A stretch of 64,000 nt of DNA from Selenomonadales bacterium 4137-cl (lineage in GTDB: Bacteria > Bacillota > Negativicutes > Sporomusales > UBA7701), in NCBI GenBank assembly GCA_032334055.1, contig JAUOZS010000001.1, positions 776,001 through 840,000 on the forward strand, read 5' to 3'. The translations under genes were made by a program, and so were the position numbers. The notes beneath the pieces were generated by a model. That model did no database searches. It worked only from the letters and a program-made list of their open reading frames with translations, and was not told where the DNA came from. Below are positions 17,716 to 25,190 of the stretch, piece by piece. How positions within the stretch are numbered: position 1 is the stretch's first letter; every line of letters begins with the position of its first letter.

Positions 17716-17898
17716 ATGGCTTGCATAATGGGCTTGGGACTTTGGGTCGACTGGCTATGGATGATGTTTCTGGAAGAGCCTTTGCTTGCCCCACGGTTTG
17801 CACCAGTGACTGAGAAAGGATGGAAAAAGCTGCGTTACTTTTTGCTGGGTGCAGCGTTTATGGAAATAAATACGGTAGTGAGGCGGCGGAAAGTATGA
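17716..17898 (+). CDS. Small hydrophobic protein (60 residues), low-confidence
   Basis: ATG 17716 to TGA 17898. The product has a Trp/Met/Leu-rich first segment (MACIMGLGLWVDWLWMMFLE), a polar middle and a second hydrophobic stretch (FLLGAAFMEINTVV) ending in VRRRKV, so it could be a small membrane protein with two short helices. The ribosome site is weak. Its stop overlaps the start of a second mini-ORF (ATGA), which raises the chance that both are real. About 115 nt ahead of the serpin gene. Not recognised. Confidence 0.35.
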   Translation: MACIMGLGLWVDWLWMMFLEEPLLAPRFAPVTEKGWKKLRYFLLGAAFMEINTVVRRRKV

Positions 17899-17981
17899 AG
17901 CGAGGCTGGATTACAGGGTTTTTACGGACGGCAATGATTTTGACATTGGCTTATTGGCCCGGTGTGGCGATAGTTAACTGA
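17895..17981 (+). CDS. 28-residue hydrophobic mini-ORF, low-confidence
   Basis: ATG 17895 overlaps the preceding TGA by 4 nt. The product begins MKRGWITGFLRTAMILTLAY and ends WPGVAIVN: two N-terminal basic residues, then one hydrophobic span, like a membrane mini-protein or an isolated signal anchor. The next gene is the exported serpin. Coding is only suggested by the coupled start and composition. Confidence 0.3.
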   Translation: MKRGWITGFLRTAMILTLAYWPGVAIVN

Positions 17982-18013
17982 AATGATTTTATGAAGGAGT
18001 GTGCGGGCGGTTC

Positions 18014-19243
18014 ATGTGTTATCAAAGGATTGTTTTGACGCTTGCGATTATATTACTCACGGGGATTGCATTTCCTGCCCTGGGGTTGGCCGGCAATGGG
18101 GAAAACACTACGACTGGGCAGAATAGAGTTGTTTCCGGGAACAATGAATTTGCTTTTGAACTTTATAATCAAATCGCCATGGTGGAGAAAGATAAAAATG
18201 TATTCCTTTCTCCGTTTAGCATTTCGTCTGCCTTAGCCATGACTTATGCCGGCAGCAGAGGGGAAACTGAAAGGCAGATGGCGCGTACTCTGCATTTTGC
18301 TTTGCCTCAGGATGATATCCCCAAGTACTTTTCCTTGCTTTGCGCAAAAGTCTGCGATTCAAAACCCAAACCGTATCAGTTTCGGGTGGCCAATGCGCTG
18401 TGGGGGCAGGCGGATTATCCCTTTAGCAAAGACTTTTTGGAGCTTGTCGGCAAGTATTATCAGGGAGGATTTAATACCGTCGATTTTGCGGCAGAAGCAG
18501 AAAAAAGCCGACAGATTATTAACCAGTGGGTAGAGGACAATACGGCGGGCGAGATAAAAGATTTGCTGCACAAAAGAGATGTTGACAGCCTGACGCGGCT
18601 GGTACTCACGAACGCCATCTATTTCAAAGGCGACTGGGCTGTCAAATTTAAGCCGGAAGAAACGCGGGCAGCAGCTTTTGTCATCGGGCCTGAGAGGACA
18701 GTTGACGTGCCGTTTATGCATCAGCAGGGAAAATACGGCTACACGGCAACCGACGAAGTCGAGGTTCTCGAATTGCCTTATGCGGGAAATGATTTGTCCA
18801 TGCTGGTTCTGCTGCCTGACGATATTGACAAATTCAGCGCGAAGTTAACGCTGCATAAAGTGGAGGAATGGCAGAAACAACTCTACACCCGCAAGGTTGA
18901 TGTTTTTTTGCCCAAATTCAAGCTGGAAACCAGGTATGGTTTGGCAGAACATTTGGCGGCGCTTGGCATGCCGGCTGCATTTGACGAGAGTACGGCCGAC
19001 TTTTCGGGCATGACGGGAAATAAAGAGCTCTTTATCAAGAAAGTCATACATCAGGCCATTATAGATGTCAATGAGGACGGCAGCAAGGCTGCGGCATCAA
19101 CCGCCGTCGGGATGAATATCAAAACCGCGTATGAAATTCCGGCAGTTTTTAAAGCCGATCGTCCGTTTCTGTTTCTGATAATACATAAAGATTCCGGTTC
19201 AATCTTGTTTATGGGACGCGTGTCCAATCCGGCGGAAAAATAA
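18014..19243 (+). CDS. Exported serpin (serine protease inhibitor family)
   Basis: 409 residues from ATG 18014; the GTG at 17999 overlaps the AAGGAG site. The N-terminus is a signal sequence (VLTLAIILLTGIAFPALG). The serpin core is plain: NVFLSPFSISSALAMTYAGS, TNAIYFKGDWAVKF, and PFLFLIIHKDSGSILFMGRV at the end. The hinge EDGSKAAASTAVG has small residues at P12-P9, as in inhibitory serpins. Counting from the hinge places P1 at Lys (IK-T); counting back from RPF places it nearer Tyr, because the loop is about three residues longer than in alpha1-antitrypsin. It likely traps an extracellular protease by suicide inhibition. Followed 39 nt on by a PDZ protein. Confidence 0.93.
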   Translation: MCYQRIVLTLAIILLTGIAFPALGLAGNGENTTTGQNRVVSGNNEFAFELYNQIAMVEKDKNVFLSPFSISSALAMTYAGSRGETERQMARTLHFALPQDDIPKYFSLLCAKVCDSKPKPYQFRVANALWGQADYPFSKDFLELVGKYYQGGFNTVDFAAEAEKSRQIINQWVEDNTAGEIKDLLHKRDVDSLTRLVLTNAIYFKGDWAVKFKPEETRAAAFVIGPERTVDVPFMHQQGKYGYTATDEVEVLELPYAGNDLSMLVLLPDDIDKFSAKLTLHKVEEWQKQLYTRKVDVFLPKFKLETRYGLAEHLAALGMPAAFDESTADFSGMTGNKELFIKKVIHQAIIDVNEDGSKAAASTAVGMNIKTAYEIPAVFKADRPFLFLIIHKDSGSILFMGRVSNPAEK

Positions 19244-19282
19244 AACATCGTCTTTGATTTTGTATGAAAGAGGGTGTACAAA

Positions 19283-20506
19283 ATGCTAAGAAAATTACTC
19301 GAACTTAAACGATTGGTATTTATGACGTTAGCCGTGTTTATTCTTACCTGGCCGACGGTGCAAGCCGGGACTATGACCGCCAAAATCGGCGACGACGAAT
19401 GGATCACAGGAACTGAGCTTTGGTATTCGCCGTCGTTTTTCGCTTCCGCCGATGAAGCTGTGCGTACGATAAAAAGCCTTGAAAACAGATATGTCGGCTG
19501 GAAAGGGTATCCCATCCGCGATGTGCAGATCGATTGGGATAGGTTGCGGGTTTACGGGGTCGAAGAAGGTACACATACATATCAGAAATGGGTTTATACC
19601 GGCGTGGGCGTGCTCGGCGGCCACAACGTCCCCGTAGTCGAACCGTACCGCTACGAGGAGACTAGTTTGGTTCCTTTTGGACAAGTAAAAGATATTTTGC
19701 TGTGGCACTACCCTAAAACATCCCGTGAGAATAAATGGGGCGTGGATATCCGGCTGTCAGGCGAGCAACAGGTTATTCTCCGCGCTAAAAGCCTTGACGA
19801 TGCCAAAAATATTGCCAATGCTATCGCCACGCTTGCTGTTGCCCAGGGGAAACGTCTGCCGGTGAAGGCAGGGCTGGGCGTCTATGCCGATCCGGCGGCT
19901 GAAGGCAAGGAGCGGGCCAATTTAAAGTGGACTCAGAACACCGGCGCCGTGGTAGCGGATGTTATCGATAATAGCCCGGCAGCCGTTGCCGGAATTCAGG
20001 TCGGCGATATTATTCTGACTTTGGGCGGTACGGAAGTTACCAACGGCCTGAAACTGCGGGAATTGCTTTCTGTATTGTCGATGGGGTCTGACAAACCGGA
20101 CTATCCAATGGACTTCTCGTTTGTGCGCAAAGGAGTGGCCGGTTCCGGACAAATCAAACTGGCGAATTCCAATTACAACATCGACCGGATCGCAAAAAAC
20201 GCAGTTCCGCCTTCGTCGGCTGCCGATAAACCCGGCTTTGGCGTGTCGGTACGCAGCGTGAACGCTGACGACGCCAAAATGCTGAACCTTTCTACAGTGC
20301 AGGGCCTGCTGGTCACCGATGTAAGGAAAAACAGCCTGGCGGAAAAAATGAATATTCAATTGAATGATGTTATCATCGAAGTCAACGGCACCACGGTAAA
20401 TACTACCGACCAACTGAAGCAAGTGCTTACAGCCGGAACAGTAGCCTCGGCAAAAGTTATCCGGGCTGGCAACCCGCTGATTTTGGAAGCGCCGATCAGT
20501 TTTTAA
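19283..20506 (+). CDS. Exported protein with two PDZ domains
   Basis: 407 residues from ATG 19283 (GAGGGTG about 8 nt upstream). A signal peptide (RLVFMTLAVFILTWPTVQA) precedes a ~180-residue beta-rich domain of unknown type. Two PDZ domains follow: one with DNSPAAVAGIQVGDIILTLG (~230) and one with KNSLAEKMNIQLNDVIIEVN (~350). No protease triad (HtrA or Ctp type) is present, so it is a PDZ adaptor or binding protein rather than an enzyme. Close downstream of the serpin and possibly co-transcribed, which would place both in extracytoplasmic proteolysis control. The protein also resembles trypsin-associated PDZ scaffolds only in its PDZ part. Confidence 0.75.
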   Translation: MLRKLLELKRLVFMTLAVFILTWPTVQAGTMTAKIGDDEWITGTELWYSPSFFASADEAVRTIKSLENRYVGWKGYPIRDVQIDWDRLRVYGVEEGTHTYQKWVYTGVGVLGGHNVPVVEPYRYEETSLVPFGQVKDILLWHYPKTSRENKWGVDIRLSGEQQVILRAKSLDDAKNIANAIATLAVAQGKRLPVKAGLGVYADPAAEGKERANLKWTQNTGAVVADVIDNSPAAVAGIQVGDIILTLGGTEVTNGLKLRELLSVLSMGSDKPDYPMDFSFVRKGVAGSGQIKLANSNYNIDRIAKNAVPPSSAADKPGFGVSVRSVNADDAKMLNLSTVQGLLVTDVRKNSLAEKMNIQLNDVIIEVNGTTVNTTDQLKQVLTAGTVASAKVIRAGNPLILEAPISF

Positions 20507-20658
20507 AGACAAAACAATATAAACCGATACCTTTATTTAAGACCAGCTATAAAAAGTCAAGGGATAAATGAAAAAGGCAGTAGCCATGAATGAAGTCTGA
20601 TAATAGGCAACACAAAAAGCGGACGGTGAGGCCGCCCGTGGCGAAGTACCAAAATCAA

Positions 20659-21834
20659 TCAGCAGTTAGGAACGTAAGGCTTGTTGTCGCGCAGGACAGC
20701 GTAGATGATGAACGTCAGTTTACGCGCGACAGCGCCAAGAGCTGTAAAGTGGTGTTTACCTTCAGAGCGTTTCTTTTGATAGAACACGGATAGAACCGGG
20801 TCGTGCTGTGAGGCGATGTTTGCGGCAAGCCAGATGGCTCGGCGAAGGTGAGGGGAACCGCGTTTGGACATACGGTTCTGTGTCCCGGTGAATTCACCGG
20901 ATTGGTGGACTGAAGGATCAATGCCGACGAATGCGACAAGCTTTTTCGGCTCCGAAAAACGTGAAATGCTCCCGATTTCCGAGAGGATGACCGCGCCAAG
21001 GACATTACCGACGCCTGGGCATGAGGTGATGGGTGTGTCGAGTTTGACAAGATATTGCTTTATCTCGGCCTCCAACTCAAGAAGCTGGCGTTCCAGCAGT
21101 TCAATCATCTCCAACAGCTGGCGGAGCTGCATGGTAAATGCCGCCGTTCCGATGGTAATCCCGAATGACGTCTTAGCGGCTGCACGGAGCTCATCCGCTT
21201 TCGCCGCTCCAAAGCGCCCCCGGCTGTTTTCACGAAGAATGCGGCACAGCTCGTTGGTGGGGAGCGCGAGAAGCTCTTCCGGTGTAACGACCTGAGACAA
21301 CAACTCCGTGGAGGTTTTGCCGAACATGTCCGAAAAGAAGCTCTGATACTCTGGGAATACCCGATCCATGACCCCGACAATTTTTCGTTTTTGGTCGGCG
21401 ATGTAATCCACCAAATCTGTGCGATGGCGACAAAGCTGGCGCAGGGAAAGCATATCCTCGTCAGCAAGGCTGGTATTACTGAACCGTCCAATTCGTATGG
21501 TTTCGGCAATCAAGAAACTGTCTTTTGCGTCATTCTTTGTCTTGCGGAGAAACAAATTCCGCACGGCGTCAGATTGGATTGGGTTGATGACGTTAACCTG
21601 AAATCCGGCATCGAACAGGAAGCAATAGAGCGATAACCAGTAGTGACCCGTGGCTTCCATGCCGATGACAACGACTTCCCGGTTCCTGTTATGACTTTCT
21701 ATGTAAGAAAGCAAGGACTGCGCGCCGGGCGTCGAGTTGGCAAAACGTAGCGATTTAGCGAGCAAGCGGCCATCCTGGTCGATGATAGAGGCTTCATGAT
21801 GATTTTTTCCGATGTCGACTCCGCAGATAAGCAT
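20659..21834 (-). CDS. IS110-family transposase
   Basis: 391 residues, intact, ATG 21834 with GGGGTG just upstream. The N-terminal RuvC-like DEDD domain shows CGVDIGKNHHEA, GMEATGHYW and KNDAKDSFLIAE. The C-terminal Tnp_IS116/IS110/IS902 domain shows CPGVG and SKRGSPHLRRAIWLAA, containing the conserved Ser. These enzymes insert using an element-encoded bridge (seek) RNA. The gene stands against the direction of its neighbours. No inverted repeats are expected for this family, and the exact ends were not found. Intact motifs suggest recent arrival. Confidence 0.95.
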   Translation of the reverse strand: MLICGVDIGKNHHEASIIDQDGRLLAKSLRFANSTPGAQSLLSYIESHNRNREVVVIGMEATGHYWLSLYCFLFDAGFQVNVINPIQSDAVRNLFLRKTKNDAKDSFLIAETIRIGRFSNTSLADEDMLSLRQLCRHRTDLVDYIADQKRKIVGVMDRVFPEYQSFFSDMFGKTSTELLSQVVTPEELLALPTNELCRILRENSRGRFGAAKADELRAAAKTSFGITIGTAAFTMQLRQLLEMIELLERQLLELEAEIKQYLVKLDTPITSCPGVGNVLGAVILSEIGSISRFSEPKKLVAFVGIDPSVHQSGEFTGTQNRMSKRGSPHLRRAIWLAANIASQHDPVLSVFYQKKRSEGKHHFTALGAVARKLTFIIYAVLRDNKPYVPNC

Positions 21835-21846
21835 AAAACACCCCAT

Positions 21847-22010
21847 AAAAATTGATTGCGGATAATTTCCTCACAGCGCAATGCGGACTACAACCTCGTT
21901 TGACATTCGAAGAATCATCAACATCCAGCTCATTCGTAGACCACCGCAAAGGTAGAGGCGGCACCCTTTTTTACAGGCATAAAAACCCAGGAAGGTGAAG
22001 TCCGATCTCT
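21847..22010 (-). ncRNA. Candidate IS110 bridge RNA region (upstream non-coding end)
   Basis: About 165 nt between the transposase start and the element's presumed left end, with no ORF. In the IS110 group the bridge RNA is read from this end, upstream of the transposase. The minus strand here contains several short self-complementary stretches, but I did not fold it or identify its target- and donor-binding loops. Placement is from family knowledge. Confidence 0.35.
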
Positions 22011-22035
22011 ATCCGCTGCTTGCATTGTACCCCAA

Positions 22036-22053
22036 TAGTCACGGATGTGACTA
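22036..22053. repeat. 7-bp inverted repeat ahead of small secreted-protein gene
   Basis: TAGTCAC-GGAT-GTGACTA, perfect arms with a 4-nt spacer, 40 nt ahead of the 22093 start. It could be a dimeric regulator operator or belong to the IS end. No clear promoter was assigned. Confidence 0.35.
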
Positions 22054-22092
22054 CTTAGAATACAAACATTATTATACGAGGAAGGTGAGAAA

Positions 22093-22512
22093 ATGAAAGC
22101 CAAAATCTCGCTGATTTTATCGCTGATTGCGCTGACCCTTTTCTTATCTGCCGGGCCGGCGTTTGCGGCGAGTAAATGGATCTATGTGGGAACGCTTACC
22201 CTGGCATCAGGGGACAGCCGGGTTGATTATGTCGATGTTGAAAATGTTTTTAAAAATGAGGAAAACAAAGGGGTTGTTTTTTGGGTGATGAGCGAAATGA
22301 AAAGCTCCAGATCAACTAATACACTCCGTAAATTAACTAAATATCTTACAAGAGCGAACGACAGTGCCACGAAAACGCTGGAGTGGCACGTATATGATCA
22401 GGATAAGGGGGAATTTATGCGGTCGCTTGAACCTGCGAAAAACTGGGATTATCCAGAGGATTTTTCGCTGCTTGCCGAGGCTATCGACATTGCCTGGAAC
22501 AACGCCAAGTGA
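22093..22512 (+). CDS. Small exported protein (surface-adhesin-E-like)
   Basis: 139 residues from ATG 22093 with GGAAGGTGAG upstream. A clean signal peptide (MKAKISLILSLIALTLFLSA...AFA) precedes a ~110-residue domain that begins KWIYVGTLTLASGDSRVDYV and contains VVFWVMSEMK and WHVYDQDKGEF. This layout resembles the small secreted proteins grouped with surface-adhesin protein E in Proteobacteria and Negativicutes, where the function is poorly defined. It probably acts in the cell envelope or periplasm. Next to decayed paralogues of a different secreted protein. Confidence 0.65.
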   Translation: MKAKISLILSLIALTLFLSAGPAFAASKWIYVGTLTLASGDSRVDYVDVENVFKNEENKGVVFWVMSEMKSSRSTNTLRKLTKYLTRANDSATKTLEWHVYDQDKGEFMRSLEPAKNWDYPEDFSLLAEAIDIAWNNAK

Positions 22513-22537
22513 CGCTATAAGAAGAGGAGCGATAAGT

Positions 22538-22646
22538 ATGAAGCGCCTGAGGGCGCTGTAGAGTTAATTTATAATCCCGGGACAATTGCCGAATGCGTTA
22601 AAACAAGTAAATACTTTATCTTTCCACGGCTAAAGACGCAAAATAA
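22538..22646 (+). pseudogene. Collapsed paralogue of the following secreted protein (5' start fused to 3' end)
   Basis: ATG 22538 after AGAGGAGCGATAAGT starts MKRLRAL then stops. From about 22565 to 22646 the DNA matches the 3' end of the next gene (23022-23100): both contain AATT.ATAATC, then GAATGCG..AAAACAAGT and a similar tail ending just before the stop. So the first codons and the last ~25 codons of a duplicate remain, with the middle deleted. Confidence 0.65.
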
Positions 22647-22667
22647 AGACGGAAAGGATGGAAAATT

Positions 22668-23100
22668 ATGAAACGGATATGGGTGTCAGCGTTTTTATTT
22701 GTTTTCCTTTTAGCCTTCGGTCAATTGTCAGCTAGGGCCAATTGGAGCGATCACTTCAGTTCGCCGCAGATTATTGGGCCGGGAACAAGCGTTACATCCG
22801 GGCAGGTTCTGGATACACTGACGCCGGAGTTTGCCTTTAAAGGGGGTAGGATCTGTCAGTTTTATTTATATCTTCGAAGATAATTCCCCGCTTACTTTGG
22901 CGGAAGAAGTGTCTCAAAAACGCAATCCAATTTTTGTTTGCCGGGCGCTGTCCACTTCGCTCAAAATTCCCGAAGGTGTTCTAAAACCGGGAAATAGTTA
23001 TTACTGGTATGTAAAATCAATTCATAATCTGGGAACAAAAAGCGAATGCGCCAAAACAAGTGAAACACTTTATTTCGCTACTGCCAACGATGCCAAGTAG
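22668..23100 (+). pseudogene. Exported protein gene with a single frameshift in a G-run
   Basis: ATG 22668 (GGAAAGGATGG upstream) gives a signal peptide (RIWVSAFLFVFLLAFGQLSA) and ~50 residues to TPEFAFKGG, then stops at 22883. The +1 frame from 22831 continues with the expected VGSVSFIYIFEDNSPLTLAE to 23100, ending NDAK. Removing one G from the run of five at 22842-22846 restores one 143-residue protein with an Ig/fibronectin-like look (YYWYVKSIHNLG). It could be a true mutation, a phase-variable tract or a sequencing error. Duplicate remains lie just upstream. Confidence 0.7.
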
Positions 23101-23213
23101 AAGATTGAAATTACCGGTGTGGTGCCGGTGTTTTCTTTTAATCCGTTTTGACCGCTCAATGCACGTTGAGTCGGTAGTTTGGCTGCAAAGAAAACATGAC
23201 TGATGAAGTCAGA

Positions 23214-23245
23214 AAATGCCCGTTGCCGGAAGGTAACGGGCATTT
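23214..23245 (+). terminator. Hairpin terminator, possibly bidirectional
   Basis: AAATGCCCGTT, 10-nt loop, AACGGGCATTT: an 11-bp perfect stem with A/T-rich flanks on both sides. Lies 114 nt after the frameshifted secreted-protein gene. Confidence 0.7.
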
Positions 23246-23452
23246 AAAAAATTTTCGGCAGGCCTTCCGTATGGTTGAGCTTTCGTAAGGCTTTAAATTT
23301 TTGCTGATTTCCCGCACTTTCTTTTCCGGTATTTGCAAGACCAGCAGTACTTTTACAAACTGGCAAGCTCTCTCAAGTAATATTCAGGGAGGTTCGCCTG
23401 GTTGGGATCGCCTATATCGGGCAATGCTGGAAAATTTGCTGATGAAAAAGCA

Positions 23453-23489
23453 AACTCTCTTTGTGATAAACCAAAGAGAGTTTTTTTGG
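23453..23489 (+). terminator. Intrinsic terminator with seven-T tract
   Basis: AACTCTCTTT, loop GTGATAAACC, AAAGAGAGTT then TTTTT. A textbook plus-strand terminator but with no intact plus-strand gene ahead of it, so it probably marks a lost gene. Apart from this hairpin and the one at 23214, the stretch 23101-23510 shows nothing recognisable. Confidence 0.8.
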
Positions 23490-23510
23490 CATAAGCCCTT
23501 CCGTTGGTTG

Positions 23511-23828
23511 CTATATCTCGATCTTGGCACCGAGAATTTTGGTCAGCGTGCTCAGCCATTGGGGGTGGTCCCACCAGCCTCTGTGCTTCCGTGTTCTGTT
23601 TGAAGGTCAGGAAATGCGGCGACACCATATGGTTCTGCCATATCTGCCTGCTCTCCCGGCTTTCGTAAATCAGGAAGGGGCGGAATCATCGATGGAGGTG
23701 TGCAGCCGGTACTCCAGGCAACCTTCCTCGGCACGTGTGGCGTCCACCAGGCCGACGAGTTCCCGCTGCACCTTTTTCTCCGCTCCGGGCAGGCTTTTAA
23801 CCGTTGCTACGATCGTAAGCTTAGACAA
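23511..23828 (-). pseudogene. Antibiotic-biosynthesis-monooxygenase-type (ABM fold) protein, broken by two frameshifts
   Basis: Reading the minus strand from TTG 23828 (GGGGGTGT upstream): LTIVATVKSLPGAEKKVQ and EEGCLEYRLHTSIDDSAP are typical of small quinol-monooxygenase/ABM proteins, but a stop follows. One frame on, FLIYESRESRQIWQNHMVSP and HFLTFKQ continue. After a second shift near 23575, WWDHPQWLSTLTKILGAKIE ends at 23511. The first shift sits at the plus-strand GGGG run 23677-23680. The two shifts compensate, so the whole span is still 106 codons. Directly downstream of the nitroreductase gene, with the same direction. Confidence 0.75.
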
Positions 23829-23852
23829 AGTAAACACCCCCAATCCGGTCAA

Positions 23853-24350
23853 TTACCATGTGTCGTAATGGACCCGGCTTCGGTCATACCGGTTGCCGGC
23901 TTCGGGAAATTCGTCGGGATAACCGATGGAGACGACGGAAAACGGCGTGATCGCCGCCGGCAGCTTCAGCAGTTGCTTAATCTCCTGCACGTTCTGCCGG
24001 GGATGGACACCCAGCCACACCCCGCCCAATCCATTAGCGACGGCGGCGGTAAGGATATTTTCTGTCGCTGCCGCGCAGTCTTGCACCCAGTAGTGTTTGA
24101 AATCTCCCAATTCCTCGGTTGCACAAACCACGATAGCCAGCGGAGCTTGGTTCAACATGAAAGCGTAAGGATGAACTTCGGCGATAGACGCCAGGATGTT
24201 CCGGTCCCTCACGACTACGAAATGCCACGGCTGCTGGTTGGCTGCGCTGGGGGCGGACATTGCCGCGTGCAGCAGGTCGCGGACGATTTCGTCGGCTACC
24301 GGTTGCGACGTGTATTTGCGGATACTCTTTCTCTTTAACAGTGATTCCAT
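23853..24350 (-). CDS. Nitroreductase family protein
   Basis: 165 residues from ATG 24350 with AGGAGAAACGT upstream. Short nitroreductase-fold flavoprotein: RKSIRKYTSQPV at the N-terminus, SAPSAANQQPWHFVVV (FMN phosphate-binding region), and GLGGVWLGVHP near 107. Binds FMN and uses NAD(P)H to reduce nitroaromatics, quinones or similar; the physiological substrate is unknown. Divergent from an HxlR regulator with overlapping promoters, so it is probably that regulator's target. The broken ABM-type gene follows directly and was likely its operon partner. Confidence 0.9.
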   Translation of the reverse strand: MESLLKRKSIRKYTSQPVADEIVRDLLHAAMSAPSAANQQPWHFVVVRDRNILASIAEVHPYAFMLNQAPLAIVVCATEELGDFKHYWVQDCAAATENILTAAVANGLGGVWLGVHPRQNVQEIKQLLKLPAAITPFSVVSIGYPDEFPEAGNRYDRSRVHYDTW

Positions 24351-24371
24351 ACGTTTCTCCTTTTTGATTTG

Positions 24372-24444
24372 ATTAACAAAGCGCTTTGTTAATGCTATAA
24401 TATTACTGTATTATTCCAGCGGCAAGTATGCACTAATTTGTGCA
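24372..24444. promoter_or_regulatory. Divergent overlapping promoters with a 22-bp palindrome (nitroreductase/HxlR)
   Basis: ATTAACAAAGC/GCTTTGTTAAT at 24372-24393 is a perfect 22-bp palindrome. Plus strand: TTAACA (24373-24378), 17 nt, TATAAT (24396-24401), so the palindrome carries the hxlR -35. Minus strand: TTGCCG (24425-24420), 17 nt, TATTAT (24402-24397). A second repeat TGCAC-TAATTT-GTGCA lies at 24429-24444, next to the minus -35. A regulator on either site could switch both genes. Confidence 0.75.
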
Positions 24445-24483
24445 GTAGTATTATTATGGGAACCATGGAAAGCGGGGCTAGCG

Positions 24484-24858
24484 ATGATAAAGCACCTAAA
24501 GGCAAAGTACGACGAGGGGAAGTTCGCCTGCGAAGTGGAACTGGTCCTGTCTGTCATGGGCGGCAAGTGGAAACCAATAATACTGTGGCATCTGGGGCAG
24601 AGCGGCACTCTTCGCTATGGGCAGCTGAAAAGATGCATAAAAAAAATAACTCCCAAAATACTGATTCAACAGCTCCGGGAACTGGAACAAGACGGCATAG
24701 TGGCTAGAAAAGAATATCACCAGATTCCGCCGAAGGTTGAGTACTCCCTCACATCCGAGGGGGAGGAACTGATTCCGATCCTCACGGTGCTGTGCGAGTG
24801 GGGTAAAAAGCGCATCCTCGGCGAGGAACCGGCTTCGTCATGCAATGCGATAGTGTGA
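24484..24858 (+). CDS. HxlR-family winged-helix transcriptional regulator
   Basis: 124 residues from ATG 24484. The HxlR domain spans ~15-105: C16 followed by [20 protein letters not shown], then RYGQLKR and [20 protein letters not shown], the wing. The Cys just before the domain (FACEVE) is at the place where several HxlR proteins (HypR, YodB type) carry a redox- or quinone-sensing cysteine. Divergent from a nitroreductase; the shared promoter region has two inverted repeats as candidate operators. Sensing of electrophiles, diamide or quinones is a fair inference, not shown. The ribosome site is weak. Confidence 0.9.
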   Translation: MIKHLKAKYDEGKFACEVELVLSVMGGKWKPIILWHLGQSGTLRYGQLKRCIKKITPKILIQQLRELEQDGIVARKEYHQIPPKVEYSLTSEGEELIPILTVLCEWGKKRILGEEPASSCNAIV

Positions 24859-25018
24859 GCGAGGATACAGATAACAAACTGACTTTGCGAGGGTTATGGC
24901 CGCAAACTGTAGATTATTTTCTTCACCCGTTCGCGCTCCTCGAAGAACATTGAGTGCGTGGCGTTGATAGAACGGGAGTGGTTGGCTTCGAAAGGTTTGC
25001 GGGCATTTAGGAAATTTG

Positions 25019-25060
25019 AAGAGTGCTCCGTCCCGTGAGATATGGGGACGAAGCACTCTT
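25019..25060 (+). terminator. Long hairpin after hxlR
   Basis: AAGAGTGCTCCGTCCC and GGGGACGAAGCACTCTT with one mismatch and a 9-nt loop; only a weak U-tract follows. It lies 160 nt after the hxlR stop. The rest of 24859-25190 shows no gene. Confidence 0.6.
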
Positions 25061-25190
25061 TAGTTTGGCTGCGAGCCTCTCGCCGGAGGCGGGGCTGACG
25101 GAGAAGCCGGAGCGGCTAGGCGCATTGGCACGACTAGGCGCTTGGTTTCATATTATAATAAAAGCGGATTTGGCCTCGTAAGGAGGAAAA

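Larger units (their letters stand above)
20590..22020 (-). mobile_element. IS110-family insertion sequence (ends approximate)
   Basis: The transposase gene plus its non-coding flanks. Ends are estimated from where neighbouring sequence resumes and are uncertain by up to ~70 nt each side. IS110 elements lack long terminal inverted repeats, so the borders need an empty-site comparison. Confidence 0.55.

Noticed and set aside
23700..24338. 212-codon plus-strand frame
   Set aside because: Opposite the nitroreductase, which has an intact FMN-binding signature and a ribosome site.
25111..25141. Two close copies of a CTAGGCGC-type 8-mer upstream of the FMN reductase
   Set aside because: Too short, and only two copies; not enough to call a repeat or operator.
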